A stretch of 64,000 nt of DNA, from the NCBI GenBank assembly GCA_037179335.1, contig JAKZHN010000001.1:1860001-1924000 (forward strand). Reading direction: 5' to 3'. This DNA is from Cyclaneusma minus (lineage: Eukaryota > Ascomycota > Leotiomycetes > Marthamycetales > Marthamycetaceae). Both the position numbers and the translations under genes were made by a program. Of this stretch, positions 22,197 to 33,891 are shown one piece after another (within the stretch, counting starts at the first letter, position 1; every line of letters starts with the position of its first letter). Under the pieces are notes generated by a model that worked only from the letters and a program-made list of their open reading frames with translations, was not told the origin of the DNA and ran no database searches.

Positions 22197-23374
22197 GGTG
22201 AGCGAAGCGAGCGCTGCGAACAGGGGGTGGGAAATGGGGATGATGAGGCTTGTGAAAAGGAGGAGGTAAAGTTCTTGTACAAATTATCAGGACGGAGGGG
22301 GAGAGAGAGATCAAAGGGAAGGCAGATCGCGGCAGGGGAAAAGTTCTGGGTTTCCAGAACAAAATACAGATACGTCAACTCTATCTTGAATCTTTATGAG
22401 CATAGGGAGCTGGGAGAGGTCTACAGTGCTGAATGCAGTCCCGGTGAGACCCTGGAGGACTGGCGCAAGCGCCGCGCGTACTGGCCGATGTGCAACGAAA
22501 TACTTAAGTAGGGACCTAAGTGGTTGTTATCCCCTGCATACGTTCCTAGACCCTTCAAAGCGCAGCGCGCTGCGCAGACTCATCAATGTGCAACAAAACA
22601 GACCCAAATGATCACCCCCTGGCCCCAGAATGCGGTCCCCGAAGAGCCGGCGCAAACACCGCGCAATTCATCGAGGGGCCTAGGTAATCAGATACGCTAT
22701 ATGTGACCAGAGCAGTGACATGATCATCCCTTTCTAATGTAGTATCAGTAAGTAACCCTTGAAACACCATTCACGAGATATAAGACAGTATCTGAGCAAT
22801 TTTCTTTGCTAACTTCCAGCGGTAGCGTCTATACTACGCATATACAAGCCTCTAGTGTGGATGTTGTAATTGCGCAGCTCTCCATCTTTTTCTAGCCCCT
22901 TTTCTTCTGCTCTATCTATCGGTCATGTATCGATCTATCAACGAGGCTTCTAGCGCGTCGTAAGTGTATTCCATATCTAGGCCACAGACCCGAGGAAGGG
23001 CTTGAGGGAGAGCTCGCGGGCGGCACGGAAGATGCGAAACGGGGATCTCTCCACGGTTGGCCGTGAGAATCCAACTCATCTGCATGAACCTCGAATTCAT
23101 CCGAACGCGGTGGACAGTCTGGAACGGTTTGCGATCCTCACTTTGCCCGAAGGCTTTGTCATAAGCTACGTGATCGCCATGGCGTTTATCGTCAGCCGTA
23201 ATATCGGCGAGGAGTTCGTCTTTGTGTCTCCGGGACTGGGGGGTAGATAGGGGATAGGAGGTCATGCCAAGGCCGGAGGTGGGTTCCTCAATGGCGCCTA
23301 AGGTCGTTTTGGAGAATCCCGAAAGCCATGGCAAAGGCGGATTCATATCTCAACGTGAAGTGTTGTCTGCCAGC
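22197..23374. other. Spacer with two copies of the dispersed motif and one weak open frame
   Basis: Motif-like sequences GCCGATGTGCAACGAAA (22484-22500) and ATCAATGTGCAACAAAAC (22582-22599) lie here. On the minus strand, 22912..23346 encodes 144 residues (MNPPLPWLSGFSKTTL...) beginning 29 bp beyond the stop of the UFD1-type gene. It has fairly protein-like composition but no recognised domain; it may be a small gene or part of that gene's 3' UTR. Confidence 0.35.
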
Positions 23375-25774
23375 TCATGTCACCTTCTTCGGCGCCCAAT
23401 TCTCCAACCACCGCCTCGCCCCATCTAACTTCCCACCCTCCGCCTCGCAAGCCGCTACACACCACTCCATCTCATACTGCCCTTCCGCAGCCAGCATCTC
23501 CGCCAGCGCCCTCCTCTTCTGACTTCCCTCATCCACGCAAAACCAAGTCGGGCTTGTCTGGTCCCCCACACTCTGTAACAACGGCTGGATCATTGGCAGC
23601 GCTTCTTTCGCCCCAATAACCGTCTTCTCTGGATTGCCATTATTGTTCTTCCCCGTCTTGCACCAAGGATTGCTGCACCAGGCCTTGCCACATCCCTGAA
23701 TCATTTGCGAGAGATAGCGACGTTCAATCCGTCGCTTCATCGCTTTGCCCGAAGGGTCGTACATACTGACATAGAGTGGGCCGAAACAGATACTGCAGAG
23801 ACCGAGCTCGTTTCCTGGGCCTTGGCCCATGCGACTTGCGGCTCCCACATCGCCGTTCTTGCCAACGCCGTCGAGGGTTCGGCCGCAGATACCGTTGATA
23901 CAGATTCTGGGTTTAGCACGGTGGGCCTTCTCCAACTCGTGGTAGTGCAGGTGATGGGACATGTCGAGGAGACGTACGATCTTACTGCAGAGATGGCATT
24001 CGGTTGTGCGAGCTCCGCATGCGAGCTCGTGGGAGGTGATGCCGCTGATGACGGTCTCGGGTTGTGGAGCGCCATTGGGATCGCCTTCTTGGGGTACTTC
24101 GAGATGGCAGAATTGGCAGAGATGGAGGTGGGCGGGACAGGTCTCTGTTTTGTGCTGGGACAGCGTCGGAAGGTTGGGAAATATGCCTTCGTAGGCACAT
24201 TGGTCGCAAGTCCGGGGCACATGGAAGATGCCATCGTGTTTCGCTTTGCTGGCTACTGTGTTGCCGTAGAACGTATCGTGAGGACAATGCCAATGACTCT
24301 TCCATTCCTCGGAATTCTTCTTGAAGACGTTTTGGCAGTGCGGGCAGGCGATGTTGTTGCGGAGGCAGAAGTTCTCGTGCAACATCATTGTGCGCTTTGG
24401 AATCCATTGCTTGCAGTTTTTACACTGCTCTTCGTCCGGGTTGTGTGACGACTCCTTGTCAACCACAGCACCTCGTGTGCTCGGTTCTGCTTTCTTGTCG
24501 AACAGCCGTGCACTGAGGGAAAACCGCCGTGGCGTGGATGAAGCTGACTCTCCACCTTCCACTCGATATGAGTGGACGGTCACGTAGATACACTCAGCCT
24601 TGTCATCGTCAAGTTCCTCCCTAACCCGAATTATCTTGGGGGATTTCTCACTCTCAAAGTCTCCCCACTTGTATTCATCGACCCTCGGTCTAACTCGCTG
24701 GTAATGCCCAAACTCGTTCACAAGGAGGTCGAGGTCGTCCGAGTCCGCCGTCAATTCAAATTCAACTCCTTGCGAGCGATCCCAAGACGGTAGTTCGTAG
24801 TCCACGTATTCGCCGGGCAATACCTGACCCTCAGCCGCCTTCCAAATGTCTAACTTCCCACCTGCTGAGCTCCCGGCTTCGGAGCCCGGCGGTGGCTTCG
24901 CGTTATTAAATATCTTTTTGAGGGTTTCTCGCGCCTGTTCTTCGTTCAACGCCTCGATATCCACTTCTAGATCTGTGTCTACCACGCATATACCGTCGCC
25001 CTCAGGGGCGAATTTGTCTATGAGGAACCGAAACTCTTCAGACTTTGCGCCCCGACCTTTCGGTACGACCAGGATCTCGCCATTTGTCAAAGTCGTGTAG
25101 CGCTCCCGGAGATGCTGTTCGAGTAGGGACTTCCAGTCAGCTGGATTGTAGCCGGCCTCCAAAGGTCTTAGGCGAACATAGGTTCCTTTTGGTAGTTGTT
25201 TCGCATGAACAACTATCCTGATCTCGTCCGTGGTTTTCAAGTCGGCGATCTTTTCTCGGGTGAATGCGATCGGATCCTCTGAATCTTCATTCTCGCCCGT
25301 CAGGTCCATGGGATCCTCTTTCGAACCTCCCTTCTCGGGATCACTGTTCGTTCCAGGTGAAGCTTCGCGTGAAGCTTCAGCCTTCTCCTTCAGCTTTTCT
25401 GATATGCCCAGAGACTCGGCGAGGAATGGTGATAAAACAATCTGCCCCTCTTCCGCGGAGAATTCTCGGATTCCTGCAAAGACGACGTTGCCATTTTCCG
25501 GGTTAACGAGGCGGAAGGTCAGCGGATGTGGCAACTGCTGTTGAGTGTCCCGCCATTGAGATGCTTCCTGCCGCGCAGCCGCAAGAGAATATGGATTGAA
25601 TGGGTCGAAGTTTGAAGGTGTATTCGAGTGCGTAACGGTGACAGTGGAGGCGGCGAGCAATTGCTCGAGGGCGGACGGTGGCAAAAGAATCTTGTCGCCC
25701 GGTAGAGCTTGTGAAGACCGGGCAGAGACCGTGTACGAGGAGGACCAGGTGAGAGAGATGTTCTCAGTCACCAT
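23375..25774 (-). CDS. UFD1-domain protein with C-terminal zinc fingers, 799 aa
   Basis: Single exon. The N-terminal part has the UFD1 double-psi-barrel features: LPGDKILLPPSALEQLL, PLTFRLVNPENGNVVFAGIREFSAEEGQIVLSP and later ADLKTTDEIRIVVHAK. A short acidic linker contains MDLTGENEDSEDPIAF. The C-terminal third is rich in Cys/His pairs (CKNCKQWIPKRTMMLHENFC, CPHCQNVF, HVPRTCDQCAYEG, CQFCHLEVP, CHLCSKIVRLLDMSHHLHYH), which look like TRAF-type/C2H2 zinc fingers. UFD1 works with Cdc48-Npl4 on ubiquitylated proteins. This is the longer zinc-finger fungal paralogue rather than canonical UFD1, so its exact role is inferred. Confidence 0.85.
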   Translation of the reverse strand: MVTENISLTWSSSYTVSARSSQALPGDKILLPPSALEQLLAASTVTVTHSNTPSNFDPFNPYSLAAARQEASQWRDTQQQLPHPLTFRLVNPENGNVVFAGIREFSAEEGQIVLSPFLAESLGISEKLKEKAEASREASPGTNSDPEKGGSKEDPMDLTGENEDSEDPIAFTREKIADLKTTDEIRIVVHAKQLPKGTYVRLRPLEAGYNPADWKSLLEQHLRERYTTLTNGEILVVPKGRGAKSEEFRFLIDKFAPEGDGICVVDTDLEVDIEALNEEQARETLKKIFNNAKPPPGSEAGSSAGGKLDIWKAAEGQVLPGEYVDYELPSWDRSQGVEFELTADSDDLDLLVNEFGHYQRVRPRVDEYKWGDFESEKSPKIIRVREELDDDKAECIYVTVHSYRVEGGESASSTPRRFSLSARLFDKKAEPSTRGAVVDKESSHNPDEEQCKNCKQWIPKRTMMLHENFCLRNNIACPHCQNVFKKNSEEWKSHWHCPHDTFYGNTVASKAKHDGIFHVPRTCDQCAYEGIFPNLPTLSQHKTETCPAHLHLCQFCHLEVPQEGDPNGAPQPETVISGITSHELACGARTTECHLCSKIVRLLDMSHHLHYHELEKAHRAKPRICINGICGRTLDGVGKNGDVGAASRMGQGPGNELGLCSICFGPLYVSMYDPSGKAMKRRIERRYLSQMIQGCGKAWCSNPWCKTGKNNNGNPEKTVIGAKEALPMIQPLLQSVGDQTSPTWFCVDEGSQKRRALAEMLAAEGQYEMEWCVAACEAEGGKLDGARRWLENWAPKKVT

Positions 25775-26448
25775 GGTGGCGCGATCGATAGTGCTGTGGA
25801 TTGAGGTTCACGGAAGACAGGTCGGGCGCTCGTGTGAAGTCGGAGGGGGTATTTAGAATGACGGAGTGGGACACAAGCGGTCAGAGTATGCGAAAAGCAG
25901 ACTTCAGGCGACCAAGGCTTGTCGACGGCTTTGAAGCAGCTCAAGATCGAGGTGCTAGTCAGCAACTCTAGCAGCTTCCACTGGGAGAGATACTGCCCGC
26001 TCTCGGGCTGAAAGCAGCCTAGGCAGGCCGAGATAAGCACGGGCGGTGACGATAAGAAAAGCTTGGCGGGATTACAGTGTCCGTGCGCATTTTGAGATGG
26101 ACAAGTTTGAAGTGTTCGAACATTTTCAAACAAGTATAGTTAATAGTCATGATTGTGCCCAATGTCTTGGGCGGGCTTCTATTTATACGGGGGTCCGGTA
26201 ATTTAAGTCCGTCTTTCCGACAAACGACGTCCCGGCGCAAGCAGCCTGCCCAGCTCCTCCATCATCATAAGACCCCGAATATTGATTTCCCGCATACACC
26301 ACCCCACATTCGATCAAACACTTCTCAAACCTCAAGAATCAAACAGTTCGCCCTCTGTTTCACTATTTCACAGTCAACAGCTGCTCTGTCGGTTGCCCAC
26401 TTCCTCTCTTCAACACGCTTCTTCACCGCTCCAGCCGCTCTTTCCATA
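25775..26448. promoter_or_regulatory. Divergent promoter region, UFD1-type gene and F-box gene
   Basis: This 674-bp spacer separates two divergent genes that both point to ubiquitin-dependent turnover. A TATA-like CTATTTATACG lies near 26179. No other gene is supported. Confidence 0.4.
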
Positions 26449-28347
26449 ATGTCGCCGCTTTCCCTCCCAGAAGAACTAAGAGCCATGACTCTCCTCGACT
26501 TCTTCTCCAACCCCTTGTTCTTATACCATTCTATTCCATATCTCCCCGTTTCCTCCGTGCTTTCCCTGGCCACCACTTCAAAAGCCTTTCGGAATTTGAT
26601 CTTCGAAACCCCGAGTGTGTTCCGCTACCTCGACCTCTCGCGGGTGAAGGCTGCGAAGTTCAACATTGCTGCTATTGACAACGGCGGACAGACATGGAGG
26701 AACGTCCAGCTGGACGAGAACGTGACCGAGGATGAGTACGCTTTGTCTTTGAACGAGATCTCGCAAAACGTCTAGTCGAGTTGAGTCTAATCGAGTTGAC
26801 AGTTTCTACGGTGGCCCACTACGAGGCGTCTTCGAAAGCCTGTCTCGCCGCAATGTTCTCCAAGATGTCCAGACGCTGATCTTGGACGGCCTGTCTGTCC
26901 CATCCGAGCTTGTGAGCGAGATCATCTTGGACAGAAAATTCAATGTGCGGCTTTTGTCTCTTCGCGAGGTCCAATACTTGAACGAACGCAAGTTGATGCA
27001 GGCTTTGGAGTATGCTGTCAGATCAACAAGAGCAGAAGGCACTCCGAAACTCCAAGGCCTCTATATCTTTGGTTCACGTGATCCTGCCCCTGCTCCACGC
27101 AGACCTCAGCAAGTTGAAGGATGGCCGGTAGGGGTCGCGCCAATCGACGCTGCAGGGGCCCAAATTGGTGCCCAGTGGAATGAAAAATCTCTGGATGCTC
27201 TGGTGGACTCACTCACTATCAATGAGACTGACAACTGGTATCAAAACACGGGGAAGATCCTCCCCAGGGCGCCCGCAGCACCATGGGCAGATACGATGGA
27301 GCGTTGTAGGGGCATTATACGATTCGATGCAGTCATATGTTCTGGCCCGCGCCACCAGCATCATACGGAATTAGCTTCCAAAAAGAAACTCTGGTACCAG
27401 CAGGAAGACGCCTACCTGCCTCCAGCAGTTGCATCGATCGCTCTCAAAGGCTGTGCAGTGTGTGGAAAGGCACCGGAAGGCTTTGCCCATTACGGCTCCG
27501 ACCCAGCCGATCGATTCCCCCTCCTCGCTCCTCTCCCACTGCACTCATCATCCGCAAAAGCCGCATCACGACCTCTCGGACCATCGAACATCCAGAAGCG
27601 GCTCCTAGTACGATGTCAAGAATGTCTCCGCAACCGATACTGCCAAACTTGCCACAAATTCTGGTGCGAGGATTGCTACCGAGTTCCGGAAAATTACCAG
27701 CCTCAGAACGCACTGGATTGGCATCGCAAATCGGACATTCCGAAGGAACTTAAGGTACTTATGGGTCTTTGTGTTCAAAATTGTGTGCTCGAGGAGATGC
27801 TGGAGAATGGTGGCAATATTGAACCTTTCGAAATGTTGGGCTGATATAGTATGTTTGCTGCCCAGCAGATGTATTGACCGCGGTTGCATTTCCTATATTG
27901 TGGTTTCGTTATGTATGTGCTTGGAGCCAAGCCGGGAGCTAACGACAACTTTCAGATAGGGGTTATGCGGGATTGTTGGGAGTGTGGCTTGAATGTAAGT
28001 TGTTCACTACGCTCCATCGTCTTCATGCTAGGTCTTTCGGCTCCTTTCTATTTCTGCTTGCCAAGGAGAAACGCTAATACATACAGTGCTACGAATGCAT
28101 TGAGAGCGTTCGAAGAATGTGTCGAATTTGCGGTGGAGGGTATTGCTCAACGCACAACGAAGGGTCAACTGTTACAACTGCAGGTCGCCACGCAATCACT
28201 GGCTGTCGATGTTGAGCTGACCGTTTGCAGTGCGATTGTATGCGCCCTCTGATGAAAGTTACTCCTCTCGATGGGATATAACAGCTGACATGTCCCCTCC
28301 TACCAGGGTGTGCAAGATCTGGACGTCGGACACGCGAGCTGTATTAG
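26449..28347 (+). CDS. F-box-type protein with C-terminal Cys-rich zinc module
   Basis: Exons 26449..26735 and 26803 onward are firm. The F-box-like start is MSPLSLPEELRAMTLLDFF ... LPVSSVLSLATTSKAFRNL at residues 1-60. The 67-nt intron joins TEDE to FYGGPLRGVFESLSRRN. A zinc-binding stretch follows near residues 360-420 (CAVCGKAPEGF, CQECLRNRYCQTCHKFWCEDC). Without further splicing the frame stops at 27844 (442 aa). A longer model, 26803..27809, 27960..27994, 28087..28170, 28231..28237 and 28307..28347, keeps frame throughout and gives 486 aa ending CDWCARSGRRTRELY. It adds C-x2-C pairs (DCWECG, CYEC, CRICGGGYCSTH). I favour the longer form, but one donor is GTTACA and one exon has only 7 nt. 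Likely an SCF substrate adaptor. Confidence 0.7.
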
Positions 28348-29996
28348 AACATATTCTCCGTAAGTGTACGTTTCCCTTGTCTGAATTACGCCATATGTAC
28401 TTGGTTTATTGCTTTCACGCTACAACGGTCGTAGATCTTGAATGGGGTAGCGGCATATTCGCTTCGCTTGCTACTTTGCTTCCTTCCAGCTGGTTGACTG
28501 CATTGCCGACAAACGTGGATTCGGATCACCGTCGAGGATTCTACTCTTAGTGACAAGTGTCACTCGGATGGATTGTCTTATGGTCACTGGGGCTGTATTC
28601 AAGGACTTTGGATATGCTCAGTGACTTGGGATATCGTCAATGACTTGACATAGTTACTCCGGTTATTCGAGAACATTCGAGCACCCCACCATATTTGTTG
28701 ATCTCCAAAAATAGTCCATATCCCATGTCTGTCAAGTCACGCTCATATATTTGTTCAAGCAGGTCCTCGCAGAGTGCCAAAGTCACGGGTTTCGAAGACT
28801 GACTGCAATACGCACAGACATGGCAACAGCCTTCCCCTACTTCGATGGTTGCTGCGAAGGCTGTGGGCAGATCCAGGATTGCACCGACTGCGTCGAGTGG
28901 ATGTTCTCGCCAGCTGCAGAACACCCTGTCGGTAACCAGCATTGAATCGGAGATGATGGCGCATTGGGACGGATCGGCGGATTGAGCGGTGGTTTACAGT
29001 CGCGCGGACACAAACGCCCTTCTATCGGCTAATCATGAAATTCCAATCAGACTGGACCGCTGCTTTTCCATGCCAAGATCGTGTTCTTCGACCCGGAGTG
29101 CCTGAATCGATATCTCACGGTATTAAGTTTTATACCTGCATCTTTGTCCCATTCTCCCCCACATTTCCGCAATTGCTGACCATAACGGAAGATTTGCGAT
29201 TGGTCGCGCTTTGACTGCCGAGCATCAGGCCTGATGATGTTGCCAAGGAGCCGCTGATGATCGAGGAAGCGATGCAACGGATGCATACAATGATACAATT
29301 CATCAACTTGCAATTTATATGTGGAGCAAATCGCGTGTTTCTCCTCGATCGATTCGGCTATGCAGAATTTGGTGGCGCGGGGAAGATCGCTCAATGTTCC
29401 CCTCCCGGTTATGCATCCGGGGTATGGGGCTCCACAGGGTAGGTACATAGAAATGGAAATAAACGAACCGAAGTTGACGATTGCTTTATGCCAAGGGCTT
29501 GGGCTGTGCCAGATCTGCAGGACCTGCCTCTTCTTACCGCTTTACTTGATACTGACGCGCGTCCGATGCTATGGGTTTCTAGATGGATGACTCTGATTCT
29601 GGACAAGTTTCTAGAGATTCGGAGCAAGAACAGATGAAAGGACCAATCTCGTTGCTCATGGCAAACATCTTATCTCTCCGTTTCTATTTGCGATTGCGTC
29701 TTCCGCGCTCCACTTGCCGTCTTCTCACCTCTTCTCATTCGTCTTGCTTATGGGGTCGTGGAAGAAAATAGACAAACAAACCATTGAAGCGACGGTGGCA
29801 TACCCTGGCCGAATGCCCTCAACCGTCGGCTACACAAGACCTTCTAGAACAGAGAGTCAGTGCTCTCGATTGTCGCCAGCATGTAGGTGGACAGCGAAGG
29901 TAAATACGTCTTCGCACCCTACTCAAGTTTCTTCTTCATCCCTCTCTTATCTCACCAAGTCTTTCCTTCGCACATCCTCTTCAAGTTACCAGCAGG
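28348..29996. other. Spacer with possible degraded gene
   Basis: Short protein-like stretches occur on both strands, for example LLFHAKIVFFDPECLNRYLT on + near 29060-29119 and 28942 to 28637 on - (101 codons). None can be assembled with good splice sites and none matches a family I know. About 29600-29996 is the promoter and CT-rich leader of the dioxygenase gene. Confidence 0.3.
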
Positions 29997-31259
29997 ATGC
30001 GTTTCACCAGTGCCGTTACCGCTGCGGCCCTCTTCGGAGCCGTGGCTATCGCCCACCCAGGCCATGACATCCGTCAAGAGGTCGCCGAGCGTGCTGAGTT
30101 CCTCAAGAACGCCAAGAGACAAGATCTCAGCCACTGCTCTGCCAAGCTGAAGGCCAGAGGTCTTGAGAACAAGGCCATCAAGAGACGATCCGAGAAGCTT
30201 GCAAGCCTCCGCAAGGAACGTGGAATCTCCACTGGTATGTCAATACTTTGCAAAGTTCCGAAGACCTAGAAACCTTGGGCATCGAGACTAATACCACTGA
30301 ACAGAGACCCCCTACTTGAAGGTCCGAGACAGTGCTAGCGTTTTGGCCACCAACCACTCCTCGAGTGCCGGCTACACCGGATGGACCGATCCCATGGAGA
30401 TCTTCGCTTCCAACAGCTATTGCATTCTGGGTCCCGAGGTCACCCAGGGTCCTTACTACGCCAGTGGAGAATACATCCGCCAGAACTTGATTGAGGACCA
30501 GGAGGGTGTACCTCTCTTCCTGGAGACTCAAGTCCTCGATGTTTCCACCTGCGAGCCCATTGTCAACGCCTATATCGACATCTGGAGTGAGTATCTTTTA
30601 TCCCCTCCTTTCCCATTCTAAGACGATAAGGAAAGAAAACTGACCACCATCTTCCTCCAGACTGCAACTCCACGGGTGTCTACTCCGGCGTGATCGCCAA
30701 CGGCAACGGCAACAGCGCCGACACCGCCAACTTGCAAGAGAAATTCCTCCGCGGCATCCAGCCCACCTCCGAAGACGGCATCGCCACCTTCGAAACCCTC
30801 GTCCCCGGGCACTACACCTCCCGCGCCAACCACATTCACGTCCTCGTGCACCTCGACGGCACCGTCGCCCCCAACGCTACCTACATCGGCGGCACCTACG
30901 CCCACGTCGGCCAAGTCTTCTTCGACCAAGACCTGCTCACCCAAGTCGAAGCCACCTACCCCTACACTACCAACACCCAAGACCTTACCACCAACGCCGA
31001 AGACAGCATTTTCACCCAAGAAGCTGCTACTATCGATCCCGTTGTTGAATACACGCTCTTGGGCGACAGCATTGAGGATGGCTTGTTGGCTTGGATTAGC
31101 TTTGGTGTTGATACAAGCACGAACACTACTTTCACGCCCGCTGCTAGCTGCTATGCTGAGGGTTGTGTCGAGAATGAGAGCTCCGGTGGTGGAGGAGGTG
31201 GAGGTGCTCCTGGTGGCGGCTTCGGTGGAGGTGCGCCCGGGAACGCCACCTCTGCTTAA
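29997..31259 (+). CDS. Secreted intradiol ring-cleavage dioxygenase-like protein, 372 aa, three exons
   Basis: Exons are 29997..30234, 30305..30586 and 30661..31259; introns of 70 and 74 nt keep frame. An N-terminal signal peptide is clear (MRFTSAVTAAALFGAVAIA, then HPGHD). The intradiol fold shows its four Fe(III) ligands: Tyr in TQGPYYASGE (about residue 130), Tyr in NSTGVYSGV (about 181), and two His in SRANHIHVLVH (about 230-236). It probably opens catechol-type rings of plant or lignin phenolics outside the cell; this secreted fungal subfamily is mostly uncharacterised. The C-terminus is a Gly-rich tail with two possible N-glycosylation sites (NES, NAT). Cytosolic catechol dioxygenases lack the signal peptide, so those are less likely. 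Confidence 0.88.
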
Positions 31260-33006
31260 GCTGTGACATATTTAGCAAATTTCCTGTGAGCTGTTGGTGC
31301 GGAGTGTGAGACGTTCTTGGGAGTTGTGAGGAGGGTGGAAAAGAGCCTGGGAGGTGGAGCAGGAGCAGGGAGATGGAGGAGACTTTTCTTGTATATAGCC
31401 CGCGATTGATTTTCGAAGTTGTATATATGTTGAGAGGAAATGAATCTGTACATACAAAGCTGTTCTTGGCATGGAAGCCTCCGAACTGTGTGACATGATG
31501 TAGTTTGTACCTCGGCGTCTCTGGGCTTCTCTTCTTGCATCCCCCCTTTCTTCTGCAACACTTTGTCGCCTTCATAATTCATACATATTTACTTGTTCTT
31601 TGGCCGTTTTCTCCTGATTTTCTCCTATTGCACCCCGCGTCTTTTTTCTATTCTTAACGACGGTGAACCGTGATTACACGGAAAATTGAAGAATCCTTGG
31701 AGATATTTGTGCTTGGTATGACCGGGCGGCGGGTGCGACGCTTGATGCGCTACGTGTAGGCCCTGTATATCATGGTCGATACTGCACGCAAAAGCGCCGA
31801 ATGAAGAAGTACCTATAAGAGAGGTTTTTACTTGGAAATACTCGCCCTGCCCAAGTCGTTCTTCTACAACACTTCAATGAGGATGATGATATTCGAATTT
31901 TATTTGGAGTTTTACTGTTTGTTTTCAGGTTCCAACAAGCATCTTCCAAAAGGCCCGATTTCGTCTCAGTAACGAGATTGCCAATGTCTTTTCTCAATCG
32001 GATTTCGGAACATTGCTATGATGATGTTTTGGCCAACATTGAAGCAGTGGTGAACTAGGTCCGAACAACATTGAACTCGATGGTGATGTTTTTATGGGGG
32101 TGGCAGTGCTGTGTTCCTTTTGGAGGCATTTAACATTGATTCCCCACTTGGTTCCTTGCAGGAACACCCCTAGTCATCACACCCTGTCGGCCACCGTTGT
32201 CCGTCCACGGCCCACTGCAGCACTGCTTTTGTATCAAGGCCCCGGGACTGGACCCGTGCCGTGAAAGAGATCCAGGTTGAAGAGGATGAGTCAGGGCTTA
32301 GATTTCTCGGACGACGTTGAATTTCAACAGCTTTTCTGCTGTGCTATCAAGCATCTTCAATATGAGTAGTGACTACATGTATATTTCACGAATTATAAAC
32401 CAGGTAGTGCCCTGTTTTTTTCCCCAGCGATCAGCCGGCTGATGGATCGGATCGTCTGCTTGAGTTGTCGCTAAATTTAGAGATTGTTCTCGAATTCGCC
32501 AAGCCCCGACCGTTGCCAACCAGACGTGCCAGGCCTGTTTGTGCATATCTCCGTCACCGCTGGCCGTCTTTCAACACGAGGAAATTTGTGGACCGCCGAG
32601 TCAAACCGGCAAGCCTGAACTTCTGAAGCCGGTAAGAACATCAAAAACAACGATGAGGCAACCGAATGAGATGTTCGTATTAGGTGTTTACCCTGCAAAA
32701 AGCATGGCATCTTAGGCATCTACGATCTCGGCTCGACAGGGGAATATGCAGATCACTGCATCCAGTGGAAACATAGAAGTTGAAGAGTCCCACAGCACCA
32801 AAAGTCCAGACTCCACTGTCCCGTGCACCAGGTGGGCATCGTCCCCTGTCGTCGCCATGACGAGAAGGTATTTGAACTGTTCCTTTCGCACTTCGTCTTT
32901 CTCCTCTCCTTCCCGTCCTCGACTTCACGCTCATTTGCCAACCGGCTTTTCATCTGTACATTTTCGTAATTCTTCCAGTCGTTCTTTTGCTTCTCTCTCT
33001 CTCACC
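31260..33006. other. Spacer
   Basis: I see 3' sequence of the dioxygenase gene and the promoter and CT-rich leader (32890-33006) of the GH17 gene. No gene is supported between them. Confidence 0.4.
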
Positions 33007-33891
33007 ATGAAGTCGTTCACTCCTCTCCTCGCCCTCGCGGCGTCCCTTCCCTACGCATCTGCCTACTGGAAGGGTTTCAACCTCCAAGCGACCACCACCT
33101 CGGGAGCATGCAAGACTCAAGCCGACTGGGCTAAGGACTTCGCCACCATGAAGGCCCTCCCTGGATACTTCACCTCCGCCCGCGTCTACGCTTCCTCCGA
33201 CTGCGACACTCTCGTCAACGCCGTCCCTGCGGCCATTGCGGCCGGAGCGCAGCTCCTTGTTGGTGTGTGGACCGAGGACGACGCCCACTACGAAGCCGAG
33301 AAGGCCGCCCTCCTGAGCGCCGTCCAGCAATACGGATTTGACTGGCTCGTAGCAGTCAGCGTCGGCAGCGAGGATCTCTACCGCGGCGACACGACCGCCA
33401 GCGCCCTCGCCCAACAAATCTACGACGTCCGCGGCATGCTCTCCACCGTCGACGGCTACACCACCGACATCCAAGTCGGCCACGTCGACACCTGGACCGC
33501 GTGGGTCGACGGCGCCAACACGGCCGTCATCGAAGCCTGCGACTTCGTCGGCACCGACGGCTACCCCTACTGGCAAAACACCCTCGACAACCCCGTCGAG
33601 CAGGGCTACAACCTCTTCTGGGAGAGCGTGCAGAATGTGGAGGATGCTGTCAACGCTGCGCACGAGGGCGCTTGGGTTTGGGTCACCGAGACTGGTTGGC
33701 CCGTTAGCGGCGAGACTAATGGCCAGGCTGTTGCTTCGGTCGAGAATGCGCAGACTTACTGGAGCTCGGTTGCTTGCTCGGCTTTCAACCGTGGTCACAC
33801 TTTCTGGTACTCGCTGCAGGATGGTGGTGCTACTCCTTCGTTTGGTGTCTTGGATGCCAACTACGAGGCTCTGTACGATTTGAGCTGCTAG
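33007..33891 (+). CDS. Secreted GH17 beta-1,3-glucanase-type protein, 294 aa
   Basis: Single exon; the start is the ATG after CTCTCACC, giving the signal peptide MKSFTPLLALAASLPYASA. The mature chain opens YWKGFNLQATTTSG. GH17 catalytic residues are visible: the acid/base Glu122 in AVSVGSEDLYRG and the nucleophile Glu228 in WVWVTETGWPVSG; GTDGYPYWQN and the HTFWYSLQDGG strand also fit. It should act on cell-wall beta-1,3-glucan, in remodelling or on foreign walls. There is no GPI tail or Ser/Thr-rich extension, unlike many GH17 wall enzymes, so it is probably released. Strong C-ending codon bias suggests high expression. Confidence 0.92.
   Translation: MKSFTPLLALAASLPYASAYWKGFNLQATTTSGACKTQADWAKDFATMKALPGYFTSARVYASSDCDTLVNAVPAAIAAGAQLLVGVWTEDDAHYEAEKAALLSAVQQYGFDWLVAVSVGSEDLYRGDTTASALAQQIYDVRGMLSTVDGYTTDIQVGHVDTWTAWVDGANTAVIEACDFVGTDGYPYWQNTLDNPVEQGYNLFWESVQNVEDAVNAAHEGAWVWVTETGWPVSGETNGQAVASVENAQTYWSSVACSAFNRGHTFWYSLQDGGATPSFGVLDANYEALYDLSC

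Noticed and set aside
32950..33798. 282-codon minus-strand frame inside the GH17 gene
   Set aside because: Antisense shadow of a strongly codon-biased exon; Val/Gly-rich with no domain.
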